This document shows positions 7,258 to 13,981 of a DNA stretch of 64,000 bases, piece after piece. Numbering within the stretch: position 1 is the stretch's first letter; the number at the start of each line of letters is the position of its first letter. The translations under genes and the position numbers were made by a program. The notes below the pieces were generated by a model. The model was given only the letters and a program-made list of their open reading frames with translations. It searched no databases and was not told where the DNA came from. Source of the DNA: Promicromonospora iranensis (GTDB lineage Bacteria; Actinomycetota; Actinomycetes; Actinomycetales; Cellulomonadaceae); contig NZ_JAJQQP010000005.1 in assembly GCF_028994805.1 (NCBI RefSeq), positions 124,001 to 188,000 on the forward strand, read 5' to 3'.

Positions 7258-9387
7258 TCAGGCGCTGGGGACCAGGCCCCTGCCCGCCTCGATGTCGAGT
7301 CCCAGCTCCGGCGGCAGGTCGCCGTCGTGCCGGACGGCCAGGGACGTGACCGCCCGGGTGAGGCAGACGTAGAGCCTGCGCAGGCCGGTGGCATGGTTCG
7401 GCTCGGCCGCCACGATCGCGACGGGGTCGTGCAGCACCACGTGGTCGAACTCGAGACCCTTCGCCAGCGACGCGGGCACCAGGTCCAGGTGCGCGTCGAA
7501 CTCGGAGGCGTCGTCCGCCGCCGAGCCCTCGTCGCCCCCGTCCGTGCCGTCGACCCCGTCAGCGGCTGGGTGCTCGTCGTCCTGCTCGCCGACGACGGCG
7601 AAGGTGAGCCCGGCCGCGGTGAGCGCCGCCCGGATGCCCGCCAGGGCGCCGTCGGGCACGATCAGGCCGACCGAACCCTCGAGGCCTGTGACGCCGGCCA
7701 GGACGTCGTCGAGCGGTGCGGAGGTGATCGTGAGGCGCCCGCGGGCGCGGCGGACCGCCGTCGGCGGCTCCAGGCCCGGCGCGATGCTGGGCAGGAGCCG
7801 CGCGGCGAGCTCGATGACGTCCGCGGGCACGCGGAACCCGGCGGTGAGCTGCTCCACGTGTCCGTCGGGCTTGGCGAGGTGGCCCAGCACGTCCGCCCAG
7901 TCGCGTGCCGCCCAGGGCGTGGTGGCCTGGGCGAGGTCGCCGAGCACGGTGAGGGAGCCGGTCGCGGCGCGGCGCCCGAGGGCACGCAGCATCATCGCGG
8001 ACAGGTCCTGCGCCTCGTCGACGACGATGTGCGCGACCGACTCCGTCCGGTCGAGCAGGTCGACGATCTCGTCGAGCAGCACGAGGTCCGCCGTCGTCCA
8101 GCGTGCCGAGCCCGGCGTGCGGGGCGGACGCGCCCACGTCAGCAGGTGCTGCTCGCTCTCGGACAGGATCCCCTCGGCGCACGCGGCGAGGAGCTCCGGG
8201 TCGGAGAGCAGGCGGAAGAGCAGCCTGCGCGGCTCGACCGCCGGCCAGACCGCCGCCGCGTAGTCCCGGACGGGCTTGGTCCGGGCCAGGACGTCCCAGG
8301 CCCGGTCGTCGAGAGCGTCCCCGCTCTCCTCGATCTGGACGAGGACCCGGTGGGCGAGGGCGTGCCGCAGCTGGGCGGCGCCCAGCGCGTACCGCACGTC
8401 CCGTGCCCTGATCTGCTCGATCGCCTCATGGGCCTCGTGCGCCGGGACCCGCCAGCGGAACGACCCGCGCGGCAGGACCAGCGTGTCCTGCGGGGTCCCG
8501 ATGTGTGACCAGACGGCGCGCCGCAGCACCTCGGCCATCCGGGCGTCGCCCTTGAGCGTGGCGACGTCGGCAGGCTCGGTGGCGCGGACGGGGGCGTGCT
8601 CGCCCACGATCTCCTCGATGGTCGCCTGGGTGGCGTGGATCTCGCCGAGCGCGGGCAGCACGTCGCGGATGTACCGCAGGAAGCTTTTGTTCGGCCCGAC
8701 GACGAGCACGCCCCGGCGCGTGAGCTGGTCGCGGTGCGCGTACAGGAGGTAGGCCGCGCGGTGCAGGCCGACCGCCGTCTTGCCCGTACCGGGCGCGCCC
8801 TGGACGACGAGCGTGCGTTCGAGCGGCATGCGCACGATGACGTCCTGCTCCGGCTGGATGGTCGCGACGATGTCGCGCATCGGCCCGGTGCGCGGGCGCT
8901 CGATCTCTGCCTCGAGGATGTCCGAGTGGCCGGCGGCCTCGACGGCGCCCTCGTCGCCCGGCTCCGGGCGGGTCAGCGACTCGTCCTCGAAGGCGGTCAG
9001 GTGGCCGCGCGCGAACCCGTACCGGCGTCGGGCGGTGATGCCCAAGGGCTCCTTCGGCGTGGCCCGGTAGAACGGTGTGCTCACCGGAGCGCGCCAGTCC
9101 ACCACCATCGGCTCGCCGTCGGGGTCCGAGACGTGCCGCCGGCCGATGTGGAAGGTCTCCGCGTCACCGCCGAGCGTGATGCGGCCGAAGAAGAGCGGGA
9201 TCTCGGGGTCGTCGGTGAGCTGTTCCATCCGGCGCGCCAGCGCTGCCTCCAGGGCATCGGCGCTGACCCGGTCGCCGGCGTAGCGTCCGTCGAGCGCGGC
9301 CACCCGGTCCCGCATCCGGGCGAGCTGGGTCCGGGCCTCGGCGAGGAACTCCCGCTCCTGGGTGAGCTCGGGCGCGTCGGCAGGCAT
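7258..9387 (-). CDS. helR: HelD/HelR-type RNA polymerase recycling ATPase (UvrD-like helicase)
   Basis: A 709-residue SF1-like ATPase of the HelD family, which removes stalled RNA polymerase from DNA. An N-terminal coiled-coil (residues 5-58, LTQEREFLAEARTQLARMRD onward) is typical of HelD and enters the polymerase secondary channel. The family segment PMVVDWRAPVSTPFYRAT is near 93-110. Walker A is QGAPGTGKTAVGLHRAAYLL at 196-215. The Walker B/DEAQ motif is IVVDEAQDLSAMMLRALGRR, followed by SLTVLGDLAQATTPWAARDW, and the C-terminal helicase motif is YVCLTRAVTSLAV. ATG at 9387 has GGAGGG upstream; the longer frame is rejected. In Streptomyces and mycobacteria, related proteins (HelR) give rifampicin tolerance. 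The clade assignment is an inference. Confidence 0.82.
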   Translation of the reverse strand: MPADAPELTQEREFLAEARTQLARMRDRVAALDGRYAGDRVSADALEAALARRMEQLTDDPEIPLFFGRITLGGDAETFHIGRRHVSDPDGEPMVVDWRAPVSTPFYRATPKEPLGITARRRYGFARGHLTAFEDESLTRPEPGDEGAVEAAGHSDILEAEIERPRTGPMRDIVATIQPEQDVIVRMPLERTLVVQGAPGTGKTAVGLHRAAYLLYAHRDQLTRRGVLVVGPNKSFLRYIRDVLPALGEIHATQATIEEIVGEHAPVRATEPADVATLKGDARMAEVLRRAVWSHIGTPQDTLVLPRGSFRWRVPAHEAHEAIEQIRARDVRYALGAAQLRHALAHRVLVQIEESGDALDDRAWDVLARTKPVRDYAAAVWPAVEPRRLLFRLLSDPELLAACAEGILSESEQHLLTWARPPRTPGSARWTTADLVLLDEIVDLLDRTESVAHIVVDEAQDLSAMMLRALGRRAATGSLTVLGDLAQATTPWAARDWADVLGHLAKPDGHVEQLTAGFRVPADVIELAARLLPSIAPGLEPPTAVRRARGRLTITSAPLDDVLAGVTGLEGSVGLIVPDGALAGIRAALTAAGLTFAVVGEQDDEHPAADGVDGTDGGDEGSAADDASEFDAHLDLVPASLAKGLEFDHVVLHDPVAIVAAEPNHATGLRRLYVCLTRAVTSLAVRHDGDLPPELGLDIEAGRGLVPSA

Positions 9388-9604
9388 GGGTGACCCTCCA
9401 GGAGTCCGCTGGGATGTGCGTGGGAGCGAACGGGAGAGTCTAGTGCTGGGACGCCGATGTGGCGGCATCTTTTCGGTGGTGAGGGAGTCCTGCGCGACAG
9501 GAGGACCGCACCCGACACATATGTCCTCGGAGTCCGTTTCCACTGTCGCACCCAGAGGGCCCACGGTACGGTCGGGGAACCGCCCGGCCAATCGAGGAGC
9601 CTCA

Positions 9605-9961
9605 GTGTCGTCCGACGAGCTGCCCCAGGAGTTCCAGATCGACGTGCCTGACGAGATGGAGACTGGCGTACCGGCCGACTTCGCCTCCGTGTGGCACACG
9701 CCGACGTCGTTCATCCTGGACTTCATCGCCGTGAAGCAGCCGCCGAGCCCGGTCTCCGACCCCGAGTCGGGAGAAGTCACCTCGATAACGGTTCCGGGCC
9801 GGGTGGTGTCGCGTGTGCGCATTCCTCCGCAGCAGGTGTTCGAGCTCGCCAAGGCGCTCACTATGCAGCTCGACGCATGGGAGAAGGAAAGCGCACCGAC
9901 TGTTCGCAATCCGGGGGCCCAGGAAGGTCCGGATGGCCCGAACCGATCGTCAGAGAATTGA
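9605..9961 (+). CDS. DUF3467 domain protein
   Basis: A 118-residue protein with the DUF3467 pattern: FASVWHTPTSFILDFIAVKQ (residues 24-43), then GRVVSRVRIPPQQVFELAKAL (58-78), then a helix ending in AWEKE. DUF3467 proteins are small, mostly bacterial and of unknown function. The C-terminal 25 residues are polar and disordered. The GTG start at 9605 has GAGGAG 6 bp upstream, so the upstream extension is not used. It is divergent from the helR gene, with 217 bp between the starts. Confidence 0.75.
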   Translation: MSSDELPQEFQIDVPDEMETGVPADFASVWHTPTSFILDFIAVKQPPSPVSDPESGEVTSITVPGRVVSRVRIPPQQVFELAKALTMQLDAWEKESAPTVRNPGAQEGPDGPNRSSEN

Positions 9962-9979
9962 ATCTTGTGAATCTTTTTC

Positions 9980-9995
9980 TTGGACGATTGTCCAA
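9980..9995. promoter_or_regulatory. Inverted repeat TTGGAC-N4-GTCCAA
   Basis: A perfect 6-bp inverted repeat with a 4-bp spacer, 19 bp after the stop of the DUF3467 gene. It is short for a terminator in this genome and could be an operator for the downstream STAS gene. Confidence 0.3.
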
Positions 9996-10037
9996 CTCGG
10001 CGCCCATATGTCCGGTCTGCCCGGGAGGATTGTTCCA

Positions 10038-10062
10038 GTTTGGATGGAGAAAAGGTGGGTTA
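10038..10062 (+). promoter_or_regulatory. Possible SigB/SigF-type promoter of the STAS gene
   Basis: GTTT at 10038-10041 and GGGTTA at 10057-10062 are separated by 15 bp. They resemble the GTTT-N14/17-GGGTAT consensus of actinobacterial general-stress sigma factors. The downstream gene encodes an anti-sigma antagonist, a common target of such sigma factors. The match is imperfect and rests on inspection only. Confidence 0.3.
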
Positions 10063-10229
10063 TACCAGTCCTGAGGGGGAAATGTAAGCCTCGGAGACTG
10101 TTCCACTTGCGATCTTCACGGATGTAGGCTTCCCGTGATCGCGACGAAGGCGTTGCAATCTCCCAGAGTTGCCCGGGGGGTCGGGCGACCCGTTCCGGCG
10201 GCCGTGTCGGGGAGCAATGAACAGGGGCG

Positions 10230-10598
10230 ATGCAAGTGAGCAACACGGAATTCGATAACAGGGGGCGCACGGGCGGGATCATGTTCGAAGAACAGTCCCG
10301 CACGAGTGTCGTGAGTATGTGGGGAGAGATCGATGTCTCCCTACGAGGCGAGTCGAGTGCTGCGATAGCCAATGCCCTCGAGAGGGCCAAGTCGGTCGTG
10401 ATCGACACCTCCAGGGTGACGTTCATGGACTCGACCGGCGTCGCGTTCCTCATGCAGATGTACACCTACGGAACGCAGGACGGGCTGACCGTCACGCTTC
10501 CGGAGCCGCCTCCGGTGGTGCGGAGCGTCATCGAGATGCTCGGGGTCGATGTGCTCTTCGCGCAGCCTGCTCAGCCCGCCGCGGCGCGGGAGGCCTGA
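10230..10598 (+). CDS. STAS-domain anti-sigma factor antagonist
   Basis: A 122-residue SpoIIAA/RsbV-type anti-anti-sigma protein. These bind a switch kinase/anti-sigma factor and are inactivated by serine phosphorylation. The STAS fold is visible as SVVSMWGEIDVSLRGESS (near 28-45), a helix (AAIANALERAKS), and the hallmark VVIDTSRVTFMDSTGVAFLM near 55-75 with the phosphorylatable Ser in DSTG. The last strand runs into PVVRSVIEMLGVDVLF. The start is uncertain: ATG 10230 is given, but GTG 10236 (VSNTEFD) fits the AGGGGC site as well. No partner kinase or sigma gene is adjacent, so its target lies elsewhere. Confidence 0.85.
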   Translation: MQVSNTEFDNRGRTGGIMFEEQSRTSVVSMWGEIDVSLRGESSAAIANALERAKSVVIDTSRVTFMDSTGVAFLMQMYTYGTQDGLTVTLPEPPPVVRSVIEMLGVDVLFAQPAQPAAAREA

Positions 10599-10618
10599 CC
10601 CGGTTCCGGCGACGACCA

Positions 10619-10640
10619 CGCCCGGCCCGGAGGCCGGGCG
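10619..10640. terminator. Bidirectional hairpin between the STAS gene and ppgK
   Basis: CGCCCGGCC at 10619-10627 pairs perfectly with 10632-10640 around a 4-nt loop, between two convergent genes 53 bp apart. Confidence 0.7.
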
Positions 10641-10651
10641 CAGAAGTCGGC

Positions 10652-11398
10652 TCAGCGCCCCGCGGCCAGTGCTGCGGCGCCCACGATCCCTGCCGCGTTC
10701 CGCAGCTGCGCGGGAATGATCGGCGCGCGCAGGTGCAGGTGGGGCAGGTACTTCTCGTGGTGCTTGCTCACTCCGCCACCCACGACGATGAGGTCGGGCG
10801 ACAGCAGGTCCTCCACCACGCCGAAGTAGCGCTGCAGGCGCTCGGCCCATTCCTCCCAGGACAGGTCCTCGCGCTCACGCGCGGAGTCGGCGGCGCGGGT
10901 CTCGGCGTCGTGCCCGTCGATCTCGAGGTGCCCCAGCTCGGTGTTCGGTACCAGGACGCCGTCGACCACCAGTGCCGAGCCGATCCCCGTGCCCAGGGTC
11001 GCCACCAGCACCACGCCGTCGGTGTCGCGGGCTGCTCCGTAGCGCACCTCGCCCACGCCCGCGGCGTCGGCGTCGTTCACCGCGACGGCGTGGCGGCCGG
11101 TCGCCCGGCGGACGAGCGCCGGCAGGTCCACCCCGGTCCAGGACTGGTCGAGGTTCGCCATGGAGCGCACCACGCCGTGCTGCATCGGGGCGGGGAAGGC
11201 GACGCCGATCGGTACGTCGTCGGCCAGATGGTAGCTGTCGACGAGCTGGGCGAGCACGTCCGCCACCGCCTGCGGGGTGGACGGTCGAGGGGTCGGGATG
11301 CGGGTCCGCTTGTCCGCGTACTCGCCGGCCACGAGGTCGACGGGCGCACCCTTGATCCCCGAACCTCCGATGTCTATGCCGAACGCCAGGTCACTCAT
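10652..11398 (-). CDS. ppgK: Polyphosphate glucokinase
   Basis: A 248-residue ROK-family kinase that phosphorylates glucose with polyphosphate (or ATP), the main glucokinase of many actinobacteria. The phosphate 1 loop is FGIDIGGSGIKGAPVDL at residues 6-22. The substrate-binding region holds VNDADAAGVGEVRYGAAR near 107, and the second phosphate motif is VLVATLGTGIGSALVVDGVL near 129. ELGHLEID near 154 is the ROK glucose-binding helix, and the adenosine motif is LIVVGGGVSKH near 203. Length matches known PpgK proteins. It is divergent from a small SPOR-like gene only 14 bp away, so the two promoters must overlap the opposing gene starts. Confidence 0.93.
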   Translation of the reverse strand: MSDLAFGIDIGGSGIKGAPVDLVAGEYADKRTRIPTPRPSTPQAVADVLAQLVDSYHLADDVPIGVAFPAPMQHGVVRSMANLDQSWTGVDLPALVRRATGRHAVAVNDADAAGVGEVRYGAARDTDGVVLVATLGTGIGSALVVDGVLVPNTELGHLEIDGHDAETRAADSAREREDLSWEEWAERLQRYFGVVEDLLSPDLIVVGGGVSKHHEKYLPHLHLRAPIIPAQLRNAAGIVGAAALAAGR

Positions 11399-11412
11399 GT
11401 CAGGATCGTCTC

Positions 11413-11598
11413 ATGACCACTGAGGAGCAGTACTGGTACAACACCGAGACGGGCGAGGTCGAGGAGGGGCGCCGTTCGTCCTGGACCCATCTGATGGGCC
11501 CGTACGGCACGCGCGCCGAGGCGCAGCAAGCCCTGGAGAGTGCGAAGGCGCGCAACGAGTCCTGGGAGGAGGACGACGAGGACTGGCGCAAGAAGTAG
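11413..11598 (+). CDS. Small SPOR-like conserved actinobacterial protein
   Basis: A 61-residue acidic protein with the pattern YWYNTETGEVEEGRRSSW, then MGPYGTRAEAQQALESA, ending in a charged tail (EEDDEDWRKK). Small proteins of this pattern are often annotated as SPOR domain-containing in Micrococcales, though it is far shorter than true peptidoglycan-binding SPOR proteins and has no signal or membrane segment. Function is unknown. It starts 14 bp from ppgK on the opposite strand, and its stop codon lies in the stem of the hairpin shared with panB. Confidence 0.75.
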   Translation: MTTEEQYWYNTETGEVEEGRRSSWTHLMGPYGTRAEAQQALESAKARNESWEEDDEDWRKK

Positions 11599-11635
11599 CC
11601 CGTTCCCGTGGAGGAGCCAGACGTGCGGGCTACTT
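11593..11635. terminator. Hairpin whose arms contain both convergent stop codons
   Basis: AAGTAGCCCG at 11593-11602 pairs perfectly with 11626-11635 around a 23-nt loop. The left arm contains the TAG of the SPOR-like gene and the right arm the TAG of panB on the other strand. It probably acts as a bidirectional terminator. Confidence 0.55.
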
Positions 11636-12460
11636 GTCGAACGAGTGCTCCGCGTCCGGGAACGACGAGTCCTTGACCTCGCTGACGTAGTCCTCCGCGG
11701 CCTGCTGCAGCGCTACGCCGAGCTCGGCGTAGCGCCGCGCGAAGCGGGGCGACCAGCTGGTCATGCCCGCCATGTCGGTCCACACGAGGACCTGGCCGTC
11801 GCAGTGCGGGCCTGCCCCGATGCCGATGGTCGGGATGCGCACGATCTCGGTGATCCGCGCGGCGACGTCGACGGGCACCATCTCCAGGACGACGGCGACG
11901 GCGCCGGCCTCCTCGACCGCCTGCGCGTCGGCCGCGAGGCTCTCCACCGCCGAGTCGCCGCGGCCCTGCACGCGTGGTCCGCCGAGCAGGTTCTCCGACT
12001 GCGGCGTGTACCCGAGGTGCGCGACGACGGGGATGCCGGCGTCGGTCAGCGCGCGGATCTGCGGCGCCGAGCGGACGCCGCCCTCGAGCTTGACCGCGTC
12101 GGCGCCCGTCTCCTTGAAGACCCGCACGGCGGTCTCCAGAGCCTGCTGCGGACCGGCCTCGTAGGAGCCGAACGGCAGGTCGATCACCACGAAGGCGCGC
12201 TTCGCGGCCCGCGCGACGGCACGAGCGGCGGGGATCATGTCGCCGACGGTCACCGGGATCGTGGTGGCGTGGCCGTGCATGACGTTCCCGATGGAGTCGC
12301 CCACGAGCAGGATGTCCATGCCCGCCGCGTCGAAGATCGCTGCCGTCACGGCGTCGTACGCGGTGAGCATCGCGAGCTTCTCACCCCGCGCCTTGGCCTC
12401 CGCCAGGTGGTGCACGCGGACCCTCTTGGGGCCCTGAGTGGGCGACGTGTGGGCGGACAT
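11630..12460 (-). CDS. panB: 3-methyl-2-oxobutanoate hydroxymethyltransferase
   Basis: A 276-residue PanB that transfers a hydroxymethyl group from 5,10-methylene-tetrahydrofolate to 2-oxoisovalerate to make ketopantoate, the first step of pantothenate synthesis. The TIM-barrel signature is clear: LTAYDAVTAAIFDAAGMDI near 33, LLVGDSIGNVMHGHATTIP near 53 (Mg-binding Asp), FGSYEAGPQQALETAVRVFK near 97, AVKLEGG near 121, AHLGYTPQSE near 147 and IPTIGIGAGPHCDGQVLVW near 214. ATG at 12460 has an AGGAGG site. PanC and PanD are not in the window. It is divergent from glnA2 with 104 bp between the starts. Confidence 0.95.
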   Translation of the reverse strand: MSAHTSPTQGPKRVRVHHLAEAKARGEKLAMLTAYDAVTAAIFDAAGMDILLVGDSIGNVMHGHATTIPVTVGDMIPAARAVARAAKRAFVVIDLPFGSYEAGPQQALETAVRVFKETGADAVKLEGGVRSAPQIRALTDAGIPVVAHLGYTPQSENLLGGPRVQGRGDSAVESLAADAQAVEEAGAVAVVLEMVPVDVAARITEIVRIPTIGIGAGPHCDGQVLVWTDMAGMTSWSPRFARRYAELGVALQQAAEDYVSEVKDSSFPDAEHSFDK

Positions 12461-12564
12461 GGTCCTCCTGTGGTTCGGGCGGCATCGGTGCCGCAGGAAA
12501 GCCTACGGCCGGTCGTCCATGCCCGGTACACGCGCCTGTAACAGGTTTAGTGCAAGATGGGCCC

Positions 12565-13899
12565 ATGGACAGGCAGCAGGAGTTCGTGCTCCGCACGGTC
12601 GAGGAGCGCGACATCCGCTTCATCCGGCTCTGGTTCACCGACGTGCTCGGTGTGCTGAAGTCGGTCGCTGTGGCGCCCGCAGAGCTGGAGTCGGCGTTCA
12701 GCGAGGGCATCGGCTTCGACGGCAGTGCCATCGAGGGGCTCACCCGGGTCTTCGAGGCGGACATGGTCGCGAAGCCGGACCCGACGACCTTCCAGGTGCT
12801 TCCGTGGCGGGGCGAGCGGCACGGCACGGGCCGGATGTTCTGCGACATCCTGACGCCAGAGGGTGAGCCCTCGCTCGCGGACTCCCGCAACGTCCTCAAG
12901 CGCACCCTCGCCAAGGCGAGCGACCGCGGGTTCACGTTCTACACGCACCCCGAGGTCGAGTTCTACCTCTTCAACCAGCTGACCAAGGCCGACTCGACGC
13001 TCGAGCCGGTCGACCAGGGCGGGTACTTCGACCACCTGGCGCGGGGGTCGACGCACGACTTCCGCCGCGCGGCGATCACGATGCTCGAGTCGATGGGCAT
13101 CTCGGTCGAGTTCTCCCACCACGAGGCCGGTCCGGGGCAGAACGAGATCGACCTGCGCTACGCCGACGCGCTGACCACCGCCGACAACCTCATGACGTTC
13201 CGCACGGTCGTCAAGGAGGTGGCGCTGGAGCAGGGCGTGTTCGCGTCCTTCATGCCCAAGCCGCTGGCCGACCAGCCGGGTTCCGGCATGCACACCCACG
13301 TGTCGCTGTTCGAGGACGACCGCAACGCGTTCCACGAGCCGGGCGCCCAGTTCGAGCTGTCGAAGACGGCGCGCCAGTTCATCGCCGGCCTCATGGTGCA
13401 CGCGGGCGAGATCACCGCCGTGACCAACCAGTACGTCAACAGCTACAAGCGGCTCTGGGGCGGGCAGGAGGCCCCGAGCTACGTCAGCTGGGGTCACAAC
13501 AACCGGTCCGCGCTGGTCCGGGTGCCGATGTACAAGCCGGGCAAGGGCAACTCGGCGCGCATCGAGTACCGTGCGCTGGACTCGGCCGCGAACCCCTACC
13601 TCGCGTTCGCCGTGCTCCTGGCCGCAGGCCTCAAGGGCATCGAGGAGGGCTACGACCTCCTCGACCACACCGAGGACGACGTCTGGGAGCTCACGGCTGC
13701 CGAGCGCCGTGCCCTGGGCATCGCGCCCCTGCCGCGCGACCTCGACGAGGCCATCCAGTTCATGGAGAAGTCCGAGCTCGTTGCCGAGACCCTCGGCGAG
13801 CACGTCTTCGACTACTTCCTGCGCAACAAGCGCGAGGAGTGGGAGGCGTACAGCGCGCAGGTCACGCCGTTCGAGATCAAGCGGTTCCTGCAGCTCTGA
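12565..13899 (+). CDS. glnA2: GlnA2-type glutamine synthetase
   Basis: A 444-residue glutamine synthetase of the actinobacterial GlnA2 branch (shorter than GlnA). It shows the start MDRQQEFVLRTVEERDIRF, the catalytic segment EGIGFDGSAIEG near 48-59, the metal ligands in YTHPEVEFYLF near 125 and EFSHHEAGPGQNEIDLRY near 185, and the glutamate-binding SGMHTHVSLF near 241. The adenylylation loop reads GYDLLDHTEDDVWELTAAE, lacking the tyrosine present in GlnA, so GlnE probably does not modify it. ATG at 12565 matches the usual N-terminus; a GTG at 12550 is in frame. Homologues act in ammonium assimilation or polyamine/amino-acid use; which applies here cannot be told. Confidence 0.9.
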   Translation: MDRQQEFVLRTVEERDIRFIRLWFTDVLGVLKSVAVAPAELESAFSEGIGFDGSAIEGLTRVFEADMVAKPDPTTFQVLPWRGERHGTGRMFCDILTPEGEPSLADSRNVLKRTLAKASDRGFTFYTHPEVEFYLFNQLTKADSTLEPVDQGGYFDHLARGSTHDFRRAAITMLESMGISVEFSHHEAGPGQNEIDLRYADALTTADNLMTFRTVVKEVALEQGVFASFMPKPLADQPGSGMHTHVSLFEDDRNAFHEPGAQFELSKTARQFIAGLMVHAGEITAVTNQYVNSYKRLWGGQEAPSYVSWGHNNRSALVRVPMYKPGKGNSARIEYRALDSAANPYLAFAVLLAAGLKGIEEGYDLLDHTEDDVWELTAAERRALGIAPLPRDLDEAIQFMEKSELVAETLGEHVFDYFLRNKREEWEAYSAQVTPFEIKRFLQL

Positions 13900-13915
13900 C
13901 CCACATCGCCGGCGG

Positions 13916-13944
13916 AGAACCGTGGCGAGGTTCGCCACGGTTCT
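13916..13944 (+). terminator. Hairpin between glnA2 and glnE
   Basis: AGAACCGTGGCGA (13916-13928) pairs perfectly with 13932-13944 around a 3-nt loop, followed by GCTTCGG. It separates two codirectional genes only 82 bp apart, so glnE may be expressed by read-through or from a short promoter between 13945 and 13981. Confidence 0.7.
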
Positions 13945-13981
13945 GCTTCGGCAGAGGGCGCTCCCGTCGTAGGGTCAGGGG

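Larger units (their letters stand above)
9962..10229. other. A+T-rich leader region of the STAS gene
   Basis: This 268-bp intergenic stretch is clearly poorer in G+C than its surroundings and contains runs such as ATCTTTTTCTTGG. It holds a 6-4-6 inverted repeat (9980-9995), a possible stress-sigma promoter (10038-10062) and two related direct elements, TTGTTCCAGTT near 10030 and CTGTTCCACTT near 10100. No open frame with coding character is present. Confidence 0.45.
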
